A stretch of DNA of 7,402 nt, from positions 1 through 7,402 of the forward strand of contig JASFTV010000164.1 in assembly GCA_050050615.1 (NCBI GenBank). The letters run 5' to 3'. Made by a program: the position numbers and the translations under genes. Below the pieces are notes generated by a model. That model was not told where the DNA came from, did not search any database, and worked only from the letters and a program-made list of their open reading frames with translations. Within the stretch, counting starts at the first letter, position 1; each line of letters starts with the position of its first letter. The DNA comes from JASFTV01 sp050050615. Lineage in GTDB: Bacteria > Desulfobacterota > DSM-4660 > Desulfatiglandales > HGW-15. Of this stretch, positions 1-6,628 are shown piece after piece.

Positions 1-15
1 AGCTTTCTCTTTTGC

Positions 16-50
16 TGGTGGCGCTAATGGGGATCGAACCCACGACCTCC
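16..50 (-). pseudogene. 3' fragment of a tRNA gene (possible attachment-site remnant)
   Basis: On the minus strand this reads as variable loop AGGTC, T-stem GTGGG, T-loop TTCGATC, T-stem CCCAT (G·U, U-A and three G-C pairs), acceptor strand TAGCGCC, discriminator A and encoded CCA ending at 16. That is a full tRNA 3' third. Upstream it breaks down: the 3' anticodon stem would be TTAGG (49-53), but the expected opposite strand at 61-65 reads TGGCC and does not pair. The anticodon-loop position lacks a purine at 37, and no GGCGCTA acceptor half or D-arm occurs in the next 90 bases. It is therefore not an intact tRNA, and its amino acid cannot be assigned. Integrating elements commonly leave such 3' pieces. 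A chance tRNA-like sequence is possible but unlikely given the length of the match. Confidence 0.55.
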
Positions 51-97
51 TAAGAACAATGGCCAACAATACAAAACCATTGTCAACCTGGGTCGTG
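41..97. repeat. Nested inverted repeat downstream of the operon
   Basis: Outer arms cacgacc (41-47) and ggtcgtg (91-97) and inner arms acaatgg (56-62) and ccattgt (77-83) are perfect 7-base complements, separated by an 8/7-base internal loop and closed by a 14-base loop. A further 8-base pair, aacccacg (37-44) with cgtgggtt (119-126), competes with the outer arm. No T-run follows on either strand. The left outer arm lies within the tRNA-like fragment, so the two folds exclude each other. Confidence 0.5.
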
Positions 98-136
98 ACA
101 CGCATCCATGCCAGAGGCCGTGGGTTTCTTTAGAAA

Positions 137-460
137 TTATTCTACTGGCACCTCAACATCGAGGAGCGGGGGATACTGTTGACAGCCAAAAATATCCGTT
201 TCGCCAGGGCTCCCACTGGATATGGTTCGATAGATGGTAAATTTAATGGCATTGGCTGCATCAAATTCAACGAAGTCAGAAATCCTTTCCTGAGGGATAT
301 TGTAAAGCCTGGCAATGGATTGCTTTGTGATTACTTGGCTACGTTTAACGATTTCGTAATTGGTCTTGTCTTTGAAAATGATATCAAATGTGATTTTATC
401 CGGACCAGCATTTTTTGAGCGAATTGTCTTCGCCAATTCAATAAGTTTCCTTACCCTCAT
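137..460 (-). CDS. DUF4387 family protein, partner of AtuA-family protein
   Basis: This small cytoplasmic protein is 107 residues from the chosen start. Conserved DUF4387 segments are visible: LAKTIRSKNAGP (9-20), TFDIIFKD (24-31), ARLYNIP (50-56), DAANAIKFTIYR (67-78) and a C-terminal SGSPGETDIFGCQQYPPLLD (82-101). The family has no firmly established activity; its genes typically lie beside DUF1446/AtuA genes, as here, which suggests a subunit or a linked step. An in-frame ATG at 505 would add 15 residues (MTFISLRLVREEKFY) that do not look like the family and overlap the AtuA gene. The ATG at 460 has GGAGGAG nine bases upstream and leaves a 16-base gap after the AtuA stop, so it was preferred. 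It is the last gene of the block. Confidence 0.85.
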   Translation of the reverse strand: MRVRKLIELAKTIRSKNAGPDKITFDIIFKDKTNYEIVKRSQVITKQSIARLYNIPQERISDFVEFDAANAIKFTIYRTISSGSPGETDIFGCQQYPPLLDVEVPVE

Positions 461-469
461 GTAGAATTT

Positions 470-476
470 CTCCTCC
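470..476 (-). promoter_or_regulatory. Ribosome binding site deciding the DUF4387 start
   Basis: GGAGGAG follows directly on the TAG stop of the AtuA gene and lies 9 bases before the ATG at 460. This favours that ATG over an in-frame ATG at 505, which would overlap the AtuA coding end. Confidence 0.7.
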
Positions 477-1847
477 CTAACCAATCTCAATGAGATGAAG
501 GTCAAAGAGCTCCATTGGATCGTCCACTGAAACCAGATGGTTGATTGTCCAACGGTAACCCGGTGAGGCCGGGAGCACCTCGTCTACCACAAAAGCTGCC
601 GTGCCGGCAGTCCCTTTGACTTCAGGCAGTCGGGCGTAGAAGATCTGTCTGGTCCCGATCGTGGTAATTTCCTCGGCCATATCCTTGCTCTGGGCAACGC
701 CTTCGACAATGATGCACAACTCGTGAGAATGGATCTTCGTGATCGGCTCGAGATCGCCCATGGTCCCATTTTTTCCGTAAATCTTGTAAAAGAGCTGGTA
801 TCCCAGGGTTCCGAATTTCTCCTCTACCTGGGCCCGGGCCCAGGCAATGACCTGGTCGATGTTTGCAATGGTGTAAGGATCACGGACCCCGGCAATACCG
901 ATAAACCTCTCGCCAATTTTCCCAGAGCCCTCTAGCTTGACTTTAATCTTTCCAGTAACGGGTACGAACTTGGGGCCGGTGATTCTAGTCGTTTTTTCAT
1001 CGTACTGTTCGTATACACACTCGGTCATATCTAGCATGCCACCCGCAACATACTCATAGAAAGGGTTGGCCCTTTCATACATAGCATGACCTGCCACTGA
1101 AGCAACAGTACAACGCTGGAAGGGGGCCATGGCTGTCACCTTAACATCTTCGTGGGTGATGGTTCCAATGACCGATTCCTTGGCCGCGTAGGGCTCAGCG
1201 CAAAATGAAGCACATTCCAGGACCTTGCCAAGGTAATAGGATAATCCTTCGGTGAACCCGGCCCTAATAGCCGGTGCGGCAAAGATGACCGAATCGCTGG
1301 AACGTCCGCCAATAATCACGTCCGCCCCAACGTTTAGGGCCTCGATATAGGGGTGAATACCAGCCATGGCTACAATATGGTCGGTCTTCTCTAGGTCCGC
1401 TTCAGACAGTCTCGGCCGTCCATCGAGTCCCTCCACTTCATGGTCAGCTTTAAGCTTGGTTCTCAAGTATTCCTTATCGACGTCAGAATAGAAGTAAGCC
1501 AGCTTGAATTTTGTAAGACCGTGTTTTTGGGCCAGATCCTTAATAATCTGAACATAGAGATCCACCCGGGACCTTGTCCCGGTATCTCCCGCTGAGCCGA
1601 TGATCATCGGCACGCCCTGTTTCCTTGAGGCTATCAGCATCAGCTCCAAATCATGCTTCTGCCACTCGTAGGGGCTGGCAGACGTATCCGCACCCAATGG
1701 ACCGGGACCAATATCGTTACTACCCGAATCGCAGCAGTAGAAATCCGGCCTGGTCACAACGCCCAACCAGAAGCTCTCCTCCTTAGTCGGCGCAAAACCT
1801 AAGTGGCCGTTTGGGCAGATGATTCGCAATGGAGTCGCTTTTCGCAT
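477..1847 (-). CDS. AtuA-family (DUF1446) protein
   Basis: This 456-residue protein belongs to the DUF1446/AtuA family, named for an acyclic terpene utilisation gene of Pseudomonas; biochemical function is poorly defined. Recognisable segments are CPNGHLGFAP (11-20), CDSGSNDIGPGPLG (39-52), the glycine-rich IIGSAGDTGTRSRVD (82-96), ADVIIGGRSSDSVIFAAP (175-192), TGPKFVPVTGKIKVKLEG (290-307) and FIGIAGVRDP (315-324). There is no signal peptide or long hydrophobic segment, so it should be cytoplasmic. The long AtuA versions carry an extra C-terminal domain; here that region is absent and a separate DUF4387 gene follows immediately, a known genomic pairing. GGGAG precedes the ATG by about seven bases. 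It sits 117 bases after the importer genes and probably acts on the imported compound or its derivative. Terpene breakdown itself is not supported by the neighbours. Confidence 0.85.
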   Translation of the reverse strand: MRKATPLRIICPNGHLGFAPTKEESFWLGVVTRPDFYCCDSGSNDIGPGPLGADTSASPYEWQKHDLELMLIASRKQGVPMIIGSAGDTGTRSRVDLYVQIIKDLAQKHGLTKFKLAYFYSDVDKEYLRTKLKADHEVEGLDGRPRLSEADLEKTDHIVAMAGIHPYIEALNVGADVIIGGRSSDSVIFAAPAIRAGFTEGLSYYLGKVLECASFCAEPYAAKESVIGTITHEDVKVTAMAPFQRCTVASVAGHAMYERANPFYEYVAGGMLDMTECVYEQYDEKTTRITGPKFVPVTGKIKVKLEGSGKIGERFIGIAGVRDPYTIANIDQVIAWARAQVEEKFGTLGYQLFYKIYGKNGTMGDLEPITKIHSHELCIIVEGVAQSKDMAEEITTIGTRQIFYARLPEVKGTAGTAAFVVDEVLPASPGYRWTINHLVSVDDPMELFDLHLIEIG

Positions 1848-1907
1848 TTCTTTCTCCCTTATCCCTGATCATGCCATTTATTTGACGGAGACTGACACTC
1901 AGATTTA

Positions 1908-1951
1908 AGGCCAGGATCAGCTGACTCCTGGGCAGCGATTGATCCTGGCCT
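1908..1951 (-). terminator. Strong hairpin between binding-protein and AtuA genes (attenuator or mRNA-stabilising stem)
   Basis: Two perfect 12-base arms, 1908-1919 and 1940-1951 (aggccaggatca and its exact complement), enclose a 20-base loop. The loop holds a further 4-bp stem (1920-1923 with 1933-1936). It begins 13 bases after the stop of the binding-protein gene. On the minus strand the stem is followed by TTAAATCTG, not a T-run, so full intrinsic termination is unlikely. More probable roles are partial termination or a 3' barrier that stabilises the transporter message relative to the downstream genes. The 1848-1964 spacer shows nothing else recognisable beyond the AtuA ribosome site. 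Confidence 0.5.
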
Positions 1952-1964
1952 CTGAATGAATCGG

Positions 1965-3149
1965 CTATGGCGCGTATGCCCTGGGTTCTCCCGTCTGGGC
2001 TTTTGGCGGCCATACCACTTTGAGTTCACCATCCTGCCACTGGAGCGTAACCATGGAGTAGCTGGGCGCTCCCCGATCGTCGAAGCTCAAACCTTGGGCG
2101 ATAACCGTGTCAAAGGAATGGCTCCTGATGTAATCGCGCAGCTTCATATTATCTAGGCCGCCAACGGCTTTCACAGCCTGTTCGAGAATCTGTGCTGCGG
2201 CATAAGCTCCGGATGCATGATAGTCTGGCATACGACCGAAACGTTCCTTATAGCGTTTTGTCCAATCTCTTGAGAAGATCACCGAGTCATGCCACCAGGC
2301 CGTCCCCATGATGTTATTGGCCACTGCGCCCAACTGTTTTCCGAATTTGTAGTCTGAGACCCCGGCGGTCAGAAGGACATATTTTGGTTTATATCTGAGT
2401 TCGGAAATGGTTCGGGCTATGAGTACGGCATCCGGGAAATAGGTGCCAGCCATAAGTAAGTCGGCGCTCATGTTCTTAGCTTTGGTAAGGACCGGCGTGA
2501 GATCGGTTGCATCGGCCGGATATTTCTCGTCAAGGACCACCTCTATACCGTTTTCCTTACAGCGGGCTTTATGTCCGGCCGCGTTCGCGATGGAGGCTGA
2601 TTTGTCCCCGTAAATGACTGCGGCCTTAGTGGGCCATTTATTTTTGGACAGAGTTTTGAGGTAATTGAAAAATCCGATACTGTGCTGCTCTGAAAATCCT
2701 GGTAATGTCAGGAACATGTACTTGAATCCTGCTTTGAAGATTTTGCCAGCAGTACCACCTCCCTGGAGCATGACCATGTTGTATTTCTCAGCGATGCGGG
2801 CGACAGGATATACGATGGTGCTTGTATAAGGCCCGAGTATGAGATCAACCTTGACCCCTGAGATGAGCCGCTCGTAAAGACCGACTGCTTTATCTGCTGA
2901 GGACTCATCGTCATGGATGATCAACGTCACAGGTCGTCCCAAGAGGCCTCCTGAAGCGTTGATGTCATCCTGCCACATCAGATAGGCCTCTTTGTAGTAC
3001 GATCCAGAATCCGCGTACCTACCTGACTGAGAGATAGTGCAGCCGATTTTGATTGGCTGCGCCGCATGGGGCATTGTAACCAGGAGAACCAGTGTGAACA
3101 AACAGACAAAGACTACAGACGCTAGCGCTTTTAGGGTTTTCTTTGCCAT
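1965..3149 (-). CDS. Periplasmic substrate-binding protein of the Liv-type ABC importer
   Basis: This 394-residue type I periplasmic binding protein (Peripla_BP_6, LivJ/LivK-like) captures the substrate for the LivHMGF complex. It has a clear signal peptide: basic MAKK, hydrophobic core about 8-26, and an AXA-type site after HAA (residue 30) before QPIKIG. No lipobox Cys is seen, so it should be soluble in the periplasm. The first lobe carries ISQSGRYADSG (39-49), NASGGLLGRPV (64-74), LGPYTSTIVYPVA (105-117) and QGGGTAG (129-135). The Ser/Thr residues in the last two segments sit where LivJ-type proteins hold an amino acid's carboxylate and amino groups. The second lobe includes DATDLTPVLTKAK (213-225) and GAYAAAQILEQAV (314-326). 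Start: AGGAGGA lies four bases before the ATG. It is the last transporter gene, whereas binding-protein genes often come first. Ligand cannot be named. Confidence 0.9.
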   Translation of the reverse strand: MAKKTLKALASVVFVCLFTLVLLVTMPHAAQPIKIGCTISQSGRYADSGSYYKEAYLMWQDDINASGGLLGRPVTLIIHDDESSADKAVGLYERLISGVKVDLILGPYTSTIVYPVARIAEKYNMVMLQGGGTAGKIFKAGFKYMFLTLPGFSEQHSIGFFNYLKTLSKNKWPTKAAVIYGDKSASIANAAGHKARCKENGIEVVLDEKYPADATDLTPVLTKAKNMSADLLMAGTYFPDAVLIARTISELRYKPKYVLLTAGVSDYKFGKQLGAVANNIMGTAWWHDSVIFSRDWTKRYKERFGRMPDYHASGAYAAAQILEQAVKAVGGLDNMKLRDYIRSHSFDTVIAQGLSFDDRGAPSYSMVTLQWQDGELKVVWPPKAQTGEPRAYAP

Positions 3150-3182
3150 CTCTTCCTCCTTTCTAAGACCTTCAAAGGTTTA

Positions 3183-3197
3183 TAAACCGGCGGTTTA
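3183..3197 (-). repeat. 15-base inverted repeat between livF and the binding-protein gene
   Basis: Seven-base arms (TAAACCG and CGGTTTA) flank a single central base in the 80-base spacer 3150-3229. A second short palindrome, ACCTT/AAGGT with two central bases, lies at 3168-3179, between this repeat and the ribosome site. As RNA, the first could fold as a 5-bp stem with a 3-base loop. As DNA, it could be an operator-like site. No T-run follows, so it is not a classical terminator. Function is not established. Confidence 0.4.
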
Positions 3198-3229
3198 CCC
3201 TCAGGCTGGCCACCAAGGCTCCGCGTGCC

Positions 3230-4003
3230 TCAAGCACCGGACCTCGATCCGTGCTTCGGGTTACCCTTTCCGCCACCCCCTAAATAAAGCTTATGAATAC
3301 GCTCATCCTGTAACAGCTCCACTCCTGAACCGCTAAAGCGGATCCTGCCCATATCTAATACATAACCTAAGTCCGAAGCCTCCAGACCCTGGACCGCATT
3401 TTGTTCGACCATGAGTATGCCGATCCCTTTCTCACGATTAAGTGAAAGTATCTTTTCAAAAACCAATCGTTTGATCTTGGGTGCCAGGCCAATGGAGGGC
3501 TCATCGATGAGCATGAATTTTGGGTCCAGAATTAGTACTCGCCCCATTTCAAGCATCTGCTGTTCGCCCCCGCTCAAGGCGTACGCCTTTAAGTCTTTAT
3601 AGTCGTACAAAACGGGAAACATACCGAAAACCTCTTTGATTCTGTCCTCAACAAGCCGCTTATCTTTTATGATAAAGCCGCCCATCCTCAGGTTCTCCCA
3701 GACGGTCATTTCCGGAAAAACTGTCCGGCCCTGAGGAACATAGGCTATGCCGCGACGCATGATCTCGTGAGGCTTGCCACCTGTGATCTCCTCACCGTTC
3801 AGGGTGATGGACCCGGATTCCACTCCGGCCAACCCCATGATGGCTTTAAGAATGGTGGACTTGCCCGCGCCATTAGGCCCAATAAGGCAAACAATCTGTT
3901 TTCGCGTGACTTCCAAAGAAATGGAACGCAGGATCTTTACTCCCTTAGTATAAGAGGCCTCGACATCCAAAAGGCCTAGGAATTCAGTCTCCGAGGTAGG
4001 CAT
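3230..4003 (-). CDS. livF: Branched-chain amino acid-type ABC transporter ATPase LivF
   Basis: This is the second ATPase of the importer, 257 residues, and should pair with LivG at the membrane. Motifs are Walker A GPNGAGKS (42-49), Q-loop Gln91 in YVPQGRTVFP, signature LSGGEQQ (143-149) and Walker B FMLIDEPS with Glu168. The switch position is VEQNA (199-203), where LivF proteins characteristically carry Gln instead of the usual His. After the family-typical LYLGG ending it has an extra polar, glycine-rich tail of about 15 residues (GKGNPKHGSRSGA). The start at 4003 lies inside livG and is fixed by a strong AGGAGGT five bases upstream. An 80-base spacer with inverted repeats separates it from the binding-protein gene. 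Confidence 0.94.
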   Translation of the reverse strand: MPTSETEFLGLLDVEASYTKGVKILRSISLEVTRKQIVCLIGPNGAGKSTILKAIMGLAGVESGSITLNGEEITGGKPHEIMRRGIAYVPQGRTVFPEMTVWENLRMGGFIIKDKRLVEDRIKEVFGMFPVLYDYKDLKAYALSGGEQQMLEMGRVLILDPKFMLIDEPSIGLAPKIKRLVFEKILSLNREKGIGILMVEQNAVQGLEASDLGYVLDMGRIRFSGSGVELLQDERIHKLYLGGGGKGNPKHGSRSGA

Positions 4004-4712
4004 CCAGAACCTCCTGGTTTCGCTGGATTGCGGCCGGCTCTCCCTGAGCCAGCTTACACCCGTTATGCAAGACGACTATATGGTGGCAGAGGTTCATGAC
4101 CACTTCCATATTGTGCTCTATGATGAGAAACTCCTTCCCCGCTTCGTTTTCTCTCCTGATCCAGTCGTTAATTCTAGCCTGAAGCGTGGGGTTGATTCCG
4201 GCCGAGGGCTCGTCCAGGAGAACGATGTCCGCCTCGATCATAAAAGAGAGGATCAGTTCCAAAAGCTTGCTCTGGCCGTAGCTCAGGGAGGCCGCTGGCT
4301 CGTGCATATATGACTCCAGCCCGATGGTTCCTAAAAGTCGCTTTGCCTTGTCCGACCTTTGAGCTGTCTTTGGGGTTTTCAAAAGATGGCCCATGATATT
4401 GGTCCGCGTTGGAACCAAAAGGTTTTCCAGTAAGGTCAGTCTTGGAAACACGCGGGTTATCTGGAAAGTACGAATGATGCCTAACTCAACCACCTGGTGA
4501 GGCTTTAGTCCGTCAATGCGTCGGCCCTTGTAGAAAATCTGGCCTCTGTCCAGAGGAAGAAAGCCAGTTAAGACATTGAAGAGGGTCGTCTTACCGGATC
4601 CGTTTGGACCGATCAGACCCGTTATTGCGCCATGTGGGGTCTCGAAACTAACCCCATCCAGGGCTCGGATGCCGCCAAAGTCCTTAAGGAGCTCCCTGAA
4701 CTCAAAACTCAT
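3984..4712 (-). CDS. livG: Branched-chain amino acid-type ABC transporter ATPase LivG
   Basis: This 242-residue cytoplasmic ATPase powers the LivHM channel. Motifs in order are Walker A GPNGSGKT (35-42), Q-loop glutamine 84 in RTFQITRVF, signature LSYGQSK (143-149), Walker B IVLLDEPSAG with catalytic Glu168, and H-loop His200 in IIEHNMEVV. The LSYGQ form in place of LSGGQ and the long insert between Walker A and signature (about 100-135) are normal for LivG and separate it from LivF. The C-terminus (EVLDAYLGD) is also typical. The ATG at 4712 has an AAGGTAGGT purine-rich stretch just upstream. The coding sequence overlaps livF by 20 bases. All catalytic residues are present, so it should be active. 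Confidence 0.94.
   Translation of the reverse strand: MSFEFRELLKDFGGIRALDGVSFETPHGAITGLIGPNGSGKTTLFNVLTGFLPLDRGQIFYKGRRIDGLKPHQVVELGIIRTFQITRVFPRLTLLENLLVPTRTNIMGHLLKTPKTAQRSDKAKRLLGTIGLESYMHEPAASLSYGQSKLLELILSFMIEADIVLLDEPSAGINPTLQARINDWIRRENEAGKEFLIIEHNMEVVMNLCHHIVVLHNGCKLAQGEPAAIQRNQEVLDAYLGD
4009..4015 (-). promoter_or_regulatory. Ribosome binding site of livF inside livG
   Basis: AGGAGGT on the minus strand lies 5 bases before the ATG at 4003, within the last codons of livG. It supports the 20-base livG/livF overlap as real and implies coupled, stoichiometric production of the two ATPases. Confidence 0.7.
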
Positions 4713-4751
4713 AGACCTACCTTATTGTATGCCGAGAACTGATGAACGGAA

Positions 4752-5741
4752 TTATTCATCTCCCCCTTTTTGGTCAAAAACACTAACCCGCTTCCTATCG
4801 TAGCCAAATTTTTGCTTAACAGAGAGGAGACCACCGGGCAGGTATATGGCCATAAAGGTCAGGATCAATCCAAAGATAATCAGGCGACCCTGATGACCAA
4901 TGACCAGGCTAAAAATTTCCGAAAGAACGACCACCATAGAGGCGCCTAGAATCGGACCCGCAATGGTGCCAATCCCGCCCAAAATGGCCATTAGGAGTAT
5001 GTTTGCGCTATAAAGAATGTTAAAGCTGGAGTCAGGGTTGACGTACTGAAGGTAAGAGGCATAGAACCCCCCGATAACCCCGGGGAAGAAGGCAGAGACG
5101 ATAAAGGCGACAACCTTGTGTTTGGTGGTGTCGATACCGGAGCCTTCAGCCTTCTCTTCGTTCTCTCTTATTGCCATGAGACCTAGCCCCAGCCGCGTCT
5201 TGGTTATGAAGTAGACAGTCAGTGTTGTTAAGGAGGCGACCACGAGGGCGCCGTAGTAATAGGGGATCTTTTCGATCTCCGGGCTCAAGGAACTCATAGG
5301 CATGAGTATCCCTTCGGCGCCTCCAAAGATTTCCACATTTAGAAAAACATACCGACCGATGGTGGCAAGCGCCAAGGTGGCGATGGCAAAGTAAGGCCCT
5401 TTGAGCCTTAGCGAAACGTAACCAAAGATGAGAGCGACCAGACCGCTCAAGACGCCGGCGATCAAGTAAGTCACAACTGCAGGAACGGATAGAAAGACCA
5501 CAAGCATTGCGGTGGTGTAGCTGCCGATCCCCAAGAAGAGGACATGCCCGAAAGATGTATACCCGGCGAAGCCGCCCGGGAGGTTCCAGGACTGGACAAG
5601 GGTTGTGTAAAGGAAGATAACGATGAGGACATGGAGCAGGTGCCGGTCCCGAATAAAAACAGGGAAAAGAATAAGTAGAACAAGGACCAGAGCAGTTAGC
5701 CAGGAACGAGTCTTTTTCCAGATTTGATGCCGATCTTTCAA
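4752..5741 (-). CDS. livM: Branched-chain amino acid-type ABC transporter permease LivM (TTG start)
   Basis: This is the second permease subunit, 329 residues from the proposed TTG start. It opens with a short basic stretch (KDRHQIWKKTR) and a hydrophobic segment (about 14-30). The LivM signature SWNLPGGFAGYTSFGH follows at 51-66, then LKGPYFAIATLALATIGR (113-130). The ATPase-contact loop RENEEKAEGSGID is at 192-204 and LGGIGTIAGPILGA at 254-267. An open frame extends upstream to an ATG at 5957, but those 72 residues lie entirely inside livH in another frame, are rich in Trp, Cys and Arg, and do not look like LivM. The TTG at 5741 has AAGGGA seven bases upstream and shares TTGA with the livH stop, giving a normal family length. 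A 39-base spacer separates it from livG. Confidence 0.92.
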   Translation of the reverse strand: MKDRHQIWKKTRSWLTALVLVLLILFPVFIRDRHLLHVLIVIFLYTTLVQSWNLPGGFAGYTSFGHVLFLGIGSYTTAMLVVFLSVPAVVTYLIAGVLSGLVALIFGYVSLRLKGPYFAIATLALATIGRYVFLNVEIFGGAEGILMPMSSLSPEIEKIPYYYGALVVASLTTLTVYFITKTRLGLGLMAIRENEEKAEGSGIDTTKHKVVAFIVSAFFPGVIGGFYASYLQYVNPDSSFNILYSANILLMAILGGIGTIAGPILGASMVVVLSEIFSLVIGHQGRLIIFGLILTFMAIYLPGGLLSVKQKFGYDRKRVSVFDQKGGDE

Positions 5742-6619
5742 ATGCGCTTCCCTTTGATCCCTAGAAGCCCCTGAGGCCTCTGCACTAACGTGATGATCAG
5801 AATAGCAAAAGCGATAAATGGTCCCCAGGCAGCCCCAATGAAATAAGAGGCGAGGGACTCGGCCAGACCAATGATCAATGCGGCAATGATCGCTCCACCT
5901 ACTTGGCCCAATCCTCCCAAGACGACAACACTGAAGACCACGCCCAACCATCGCCAATGAAGTGCAGGATAGAAGGAGTAGATGATGCCCATCAATGAAC
6001 CGCCCACCGCTGCCAATGAAGCAGACACACCAAAAACAATGACGAATATCTTATCCACGTCAACGCCAAGGACTTGGGCGGTGTCTCGGTCCTGACTGAC
6101 AGCCCGGATCGCACGGCCGGTTTCCGTGCTTCTAAGAAAGACTAGAAGAGTGAAGATCACGAGGCAGGCTACGCTGAAAGCAATAGCCCTAGGAAGTGAA
6201 AAGGTGAAACCAAGAAATAGAAAGCTTTTGCCCTGATAAGCTGAGTGTATAGCATTGTAGTTCGTGGTCCAGATGAGGCCAATCGTGTTTTCCAATGCTA
6301 AGATGAGCCCAAAGAAGGCAAGTAAGACCGCTACGGGAGGGGCATTCTCCAGAGGTGCGACGATAAAGCGATATACGGCGATTCCGATGAAAAACATGGC
6401 CGGTATGGTGATCAATAACGAGAGGATAGGATCTAGTGAAAGAGATGTGGAAACGCTGTAGCTAAAATAGCATCCCAGGATTATGAGGACACTGTGAGAA
6501 ATCTGAAGAACTCTAACAACACCGAAGATGAGAGAGAGGCCGGAGGCCATTACGGCATAGACGCCTCCCAGGAGTAAACCGTTAATGATCAGTTGGCCAA
6601 GTGCGAAGAAAAATCCCAT
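5738..6619 (-). CDS. livH: Branched-chain amino acid-type ABC transporter permease LivH
   Basis: This 293-residue inner-membrane permease is half of the channel of a HAAT-family (LivHMGF) importer. About eight hydrophobic segments are visible, beginning near residues 7-35 and ending near 264-279. The family cytoplasmic loop that contacts the ATPase is at 167-187 (TGRAIRAVSQDRD, then QVLGVD). It is followed by the VLGGLGQVGGAI segment (233-244) and the typical C-terminal RPQGLLG (281-287). Length matches the family. The start is well placed: AAGG lies a few bases upstream, overlapping the TAA stop of the cyclase-like gene. The TGA stop overlaps the livM start by 4 bases. Substrate cannot be read from the permease; many LivH homologues move compounds other than leucine, isoleucine or valine. 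Confidence 0.93.
   Translation of the reverse strand: MGFFFALGQLIINGLLLGGVYAVMASGLSLIFGVVRVLQISHSVLIILGCYFSYSVSTSLSLDPILSLLITIPAMFFIGIAVYRFIVAPLENAPPVAVLLAFFGLILALENTIGLIWTTNYNAIHSAYQGKSFLFLGFTFSLPRAIAFSVACLVIFTLLVFLRSTETGRAIRAVSQDRDTAQVLGVDVDKIFVIVFGVSASLAAVGGSLMGIIYSFYPALHWRWLGVVFSVVVLGGLGQVGGAIIAALIIGLAESLASYFIGAAWGPFIAFAILIITLVQRPQGLLGIKGKRI
5749..5754 (-). promoter_or_regulatory. Ribosome binding site deciding the livM TTG start
   Basis: On the minus strand AAGGGA lies 7 bases before the TTG at 5741, within the last codons of livH. No ATG or GTG occurs in frame between the livH stop and the first LivM membrane segment. The TTGA overlap (start TTG, stop TGA) is a standard translational-coupling arrangement. 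Confidence 0.6.
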
Positions 6620-6628
6620 CTGAAGCCT

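Noticed and set aside
16..97. Intact tRNA or tmRNA gene at the left end of the window
   Set aside because: The anticodon stem does not pair and no acceptor 5' half or D-arm is found upstream, so only a 3' fragment is supported.
179..418. Plus-strand open frame of 79 codons opposite the DUF4387 gene
   Set aside because: It is antisense to a well-supported family gene, has no recognisable domain, and no ribosome site was seen.
1783..2156. Open frames on both strands across the binding-protein/AtuA spacer (1783-2013 minus, 1956-2156 plus)
   Set aside because: They run through the ends of two real genes in other frames, have low-complexity shadow-like composition, and match no family I recognise.
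3150..3229. Internal promoter before the binding-protein gene (TTGGTG and TATAAA-like hexamers)
   Set aside because: The hexamers are about 26 bases apart, too far for a standard sigma-70 promoter, and the TATAAA lies in the palindrome.
3037..3336. Plus-strand open frame of 99 codons covering the livF/binding-protein spacer
   Set aside because: Most of it is antisense to the signal peptide region and the livF end. The product has no domain pattern and the spacer is explained by the ribosome site and palindromes.
3380..3410. Gln instead of His at the LivF switch position (VEQNA)
   Set aside because: This is the normal LivF family sequence, not a loss of function.
4296..4316. LSYGQ in place of LSGGQ in LivG as a possible defect
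   Set aside because: LivG proteins commonly carry an A/S-Y-G-Q signature; all other catalytic residues are present.
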